A stretch of 64,000 nt of DNA from Puniceicoccaceae bacterium. GTDB taxonomy: Bacteria; Verrucomicrobiota; Verrucomicrobiia; Opitutales; JAFGAQ01. The notes beneath the pieces were generated by a model. It worked only from the letters and a program-made list of their open reading frames with translations. It was not told the origin of the DNA and ran no database searches. The position numbers and the translations under genes are program-made. The stretch lies in contig JBEGIR010000075.1 of assembly GCA_040224245.1 (NCBI GenBank), positions 1-64,000 on the forward strand, given 5' to 3'. Position 1 is the first letter of the stretch. Every line of letters starts with the position of its first letter. Of the stretch, positions 62,801 through 64,000 are shown one piece after another.

Positions 62801-62953
62801 GGGAGAAAGGACTCCATAGGGTGGATGCATTCCCCCAGGTTGATAGATCAACTTCGGATCTTCCTTACTCCAAGCATTCAAAATCGAAGAAATCGCTATG
62901 GTCACAAGGCTCAGTCCGGAAAACCAGCGTAATAGTGATTTTTTGGCTTTCAT
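59801..62953 (-). CDS. Multiheme MauG/CCP-like cytochrome fused to a YVTN beta-propeller
   Basis: 1,050 aa; ATG at 62953 with a strong AAGGAG upstream, and the stop of the preceding gene overlaps as TGATG. Signal/anchor near 10-28. YVTN-type propeller repeats in the first two thirds (PFDVEISQDGTKVYISMIGS; LSLHPEGRYLFVSNRFSNFI; VALSPDGRHLFVGNSGTTDI). Three c-heme motifs: an unusual CGTVGCH (CX4CH) near 275 inside the propeller, CVSCH near 700 and CVSCH near 885. The last two belong to a di-heme peroxidase-like (CCP/MauG) C-terminal part. Secreted redox enzyme; the substrate may be a protein, as with MauG, or a small molecule. Confidence 0.85.
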   Translation of the reverse strand: MKAKKSLLRWFSGLSLVTIAISSILNAWSKEDPKLIYQPGGMHPPYGVLSPELQREVQLADSGQPPSRFGKLMSKQWAYGAKWTRENLQPVPNPHPFPEPQPTRENPFDVEISQDGTKVYISMIGSELEPGNSVAVYDVEAGEVVRRILLKPGDQSGPPASSPMRLSLHPEGRYLFVSNRFSNFISVIDTRKDIVVQEIPIDFYAQDITFSADGRVAYVANRYLDQVFLIDIETGKDSISAQMRIIGGMDDQVFFAENGIGSILRRSCGTVGCHDEKRGGFVAGEDLHASFISALDHLVPGHSEQSRLLRAVIRKHDGGYADIMPLYASHANQTVVFSDPENDPDFKAIKQWIDSTQIGPGVDVGNPHSKPSVVALSPDGRHLFVGNSGTTDISIIDTQLNQEVGGIYIQNVTNDLKIITDEKTGEHWLLVTTMGVGFGTAKERDPWGGETWDRDNAASQYTVWRDYISGFVFPKEEQEILGPFEATDGTANVKFRDIQNDVVLINLTHLSIPEAPSEEGLSYLLLPNRYEAHQNWVRYTSDTAEAMVGDVKGDIPPDLMRVVGALPEKMAVVGDRIFVTMQGSGEVQEFRFEPGAHEPSDTLVPVRNYSTGSQPFGIVAGVPDSPSAGKLFVANFLGSSISVIDCESGESVEVLIDPSIEQLPYGITNAERGEFAVHTSFFTTDNDQSCVSCHHDELNDARGWGVSQIMGQEYLAGQSKVGQLVEGTTMLPPQQKSLWQIQPFFMEGSLSVYDPRSMQMEHCPADDFKDVLLGEDYLWLEAHGPVLAVADVQSKTTSSVDNEASLEERRAEFFRRQSLKYFGKAFVLRDYQRFIGEWQAHEPRLMPNPYDQESASILRGKALFEHPQQGCVSCHPAPSFAKKDMPDNPRQVLPPQVPLSVRDSGFTLISMRSLDYIAGIRHDLEPLDAGRFETPDQNQHLTPLQLRGAWDRPALFLHNAMARTLREVVAAPGVEGLGWFKYEPLFGGSPERPGRREIGFNETYMIPQATKAAKVHLQTGGRIASDAHGGTTHLTQQQIDDLVNFLLSIE

Positions 62954-64000
62954 CAAAGACTCCTTAAATAAGCAACAAGTGCGTTGAGTTCTTCCTGTGT
63001 AAAACCTCGCGTTCTCCCATGCACATCATTCGGATTGTGCTCTGTAAACAGTGAGTGAAGATCTGGGGCACGTCCGTCATGGAGATAGGGTTTTGTTCGA
63101 TAAGTGCTCTTTAAAGAAGGTGTATCAAAACGGTTTCGGAAGTCGTTTGGGGTTCCAAAATGAAGATCATGGAATTTCATATCGGTGTAAAAAGGAGGGG
63201 GATGGCATACATCACATCCGGCGGCAACAAAGAGCATCTCCCCATGTTTGAGTATTTCAGGATCTTCATCCCGATAAGGACTCGGGGCACGGTCAGGGTG
63301 CGAAAGATACTCAGTCAGCGGCCCTTGTATGTGGGCCATGGGAACAAATCCCTGAAACCGTTCACCCGCACCAACACCATCAAATAGGTCCATGCGAACG
63401 CCACTCCACATCGCCGGAGGAGAAAAATGAGTGTCCTGGAGCGACTTGTTGTTTTTGGCATTACCCAGGCCATCGTTCGCCAAGTCCCAATTCAGTCCAT
63501 CACTGGATGTGTCTTCCTGGTGGCAACTCGTACAACTGATCCAATTCTGGTAAGTGATCCGTCCATCATTGGCCATGAGTTCACCTTCTCTCCACTCGGT
63601 CATTTCCTGCACCGGACCCAGCGGAATCGTATCACGGACTTCACCCGATTCGGCATCCAGCACCGTGATGTTGTCAGAGAAATAATTGGCCACAAACAGC
63701 TCGCCAGTCGATTCGATCAACGCCAGGGAACGCGGCCCCAAGCCACCTGCGGGTAAGCGGCGGGCGATACCTTGCTCATGCAGGATTTCGACGTTCTCTT
63801 CCAAAAGCTGAATCTCTCGCAAGGTCTTGGTTTTTTCGGCAAGTTCCAGCGCGGCAGGAACATCGACGATGGCGACCTGATGAATTCCAGCTAGACTCAC
63901 ATACAAGCGCTGTCCATCAGAAGACAATGCAAGCCCCGTAGGGTTCGTTGCACCACTGAGCAACTGGTCCAGCAACAGCGTCACCCTGCGATTGGGTTGC
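62953..64000 (-). CDS. Di-heme MauG/CCP-like protein, C-terminal part (runs off right edge)
   Basis: The frame is open to the window edge, so the true start lies beyond 64000 (a GTG at 63984 is internal to the frame). Visible are the last propeller repeats (PTGLALSSDGQRLYVSLAGI; GELFVANYFSDNITVLD) and a di-heme peroxidase module with CTSCH near 150 and CDVCH near 257 of the visible part. DGLNWDLANDG and FDTPSLKSTYRTKPYLHDGRA follow the CCP/MauG pattern. It is paralogous in layout to the next gene downstream but shorter at the end. The one-base TGATG overlap with that gene indicates co-translation, and the pair could work together. Confidence 0.85.
   Translation of the reverse strand, partial: QPNRRVTLLLDQLLSGATNPTGLALSSDGQRLYVSLAGIHQVAIVDVPAALELAEKTKTLREIQLLEENVEILHEQGIARRLPAGGLGPRSLALIESTGELFVANYFSDNITVLDAESGEVRDTIPLGPVQEMTEWREGELMANDGRITYQNWISCTSCHQEDTSSDGLNWDLANDGLGNAKNNKSLQDTHFSPPAMWSGVRMDLFDGVGAGERFQGFVPMAHIQGPLTEYLSHPDRAPSPYRDEDPEILKHGEMLFVAAGCDVCHPPPFYTDMKFHDLHFGTPNDFRNRFDTPSLKSTYRTKPYLHDGRAPDLHSLFTEHNPNDVHGRTRGFTQEELNALVAYLRSL

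Noticed and set aside
50612-64000. Methylamine dehydrogenase (mau) locus
   Set aside because: MauG-like genes are present, but no mauA/mauB-type subunits or mauD/E genes are seen, and the amicyanin-like domain is in a distant, separate operon.

Overview
The window reads as a piece of a Verrucomicrobiota chromosome, most likely class Opitutia (Opitutae), probably free-living and polysaccharide-degrading. This is inferred from sequence features only. It has large TonB-dependent receptors (TBDRs) with a '(Y)xxSPFEV' motif after the signal peptide and no SusD partner. It also has the gene order uppS-cdsA-dxr-rseP-ispG with a long, insertion-bearing IspG, and secreted FG-GAP/UnbV, SUMF and YVTN-propeller cytochrome proteins. 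Most genes are GC-rich. No tRNA, rRNA, insertion sequence, phage gene or CRISPR array was seen.

Region 1 (1-7423, minus strand): housekeeping genes. The left edge holds the N-terminal third of a PPi-type PEP carboxykinase. Then come an ACP phosphodiesterase (DUF479), a 3-methyladenine DNA glycosylase, an amidohydrolase, an SDR oxidoreductase, a CsgG-family protein, a TlpA-like thioredoxin, a histone-deacetylase-family hydrolase and a pterin carbinolamine dehydratase. Region 2 (7670-15049, plus strand): an operon for isoprenoid, undecaprenyl and phospholipid synthesis (uppS, cdsA, dxr, rseP, ispG) followed by an mnmM-like methyltransferase.

Region 3 (15303-20788, plus strand): a copper/nitrogen-oxide module. 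A consensus FNR/DNR-type box precedes a double DUF2249 protein, a 12-TM heme-copper-oxidase-I/NnrS-like membrane protein, a NirK-like protein and an auracyanin/azurin-like lipoprotein; an alpha/beta hydrolase follows. The NirK-like protein is fused to an amicyanin-like cupredoxin and a C-terminal membrane anchor. It keeps the copper ligands I can align, except the axial Met, but has lost both canonical catalytic residues of nitrite reductase.

Region 4 (20928-27142, minus): a cell-surface signalling operon of ECF sigma factor, FecR, a stand-alone STN protein, and a TBDR that carries an STN domain plus a second, internal signal-peptide-like segment. Region 5 (27284-31855, plus): a MacB/FtsX-type exporter whose ATPase gene is broken (no Walker A), then an intact duplicated permease and a TolC-like protein. 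Region 6 (32095-45787): a glycan-use cluster with a TBDR, GH16, a GH30-GH43 fusion, an Ig-rich secreted protein, a GH51 arabinofuranosidase and GH97, which suggests arabinoxylan-type substrates. Several of these genes have their own terminator.

Region 7 (45893-64000, minus): a third TBDR, an AT-rich gene-free stretch of about 0.8 kb, and an operon of at least eight tightly packed genes that runs off the right edge. It encodes two MauG/CCP-like multiheme beta-propeller proteins, two SUMF-fold proteins, a small lipoprotein, a double RidA/FkbO-Hyg5-like protein, a very large FG-GAP/UnbV protein, and an exported DUF255 (YyaL)-like protein without its CxxC. Nearly every product has an export signal. 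This operon is my best candidate for an undescribed system, with the NirK-like module second.
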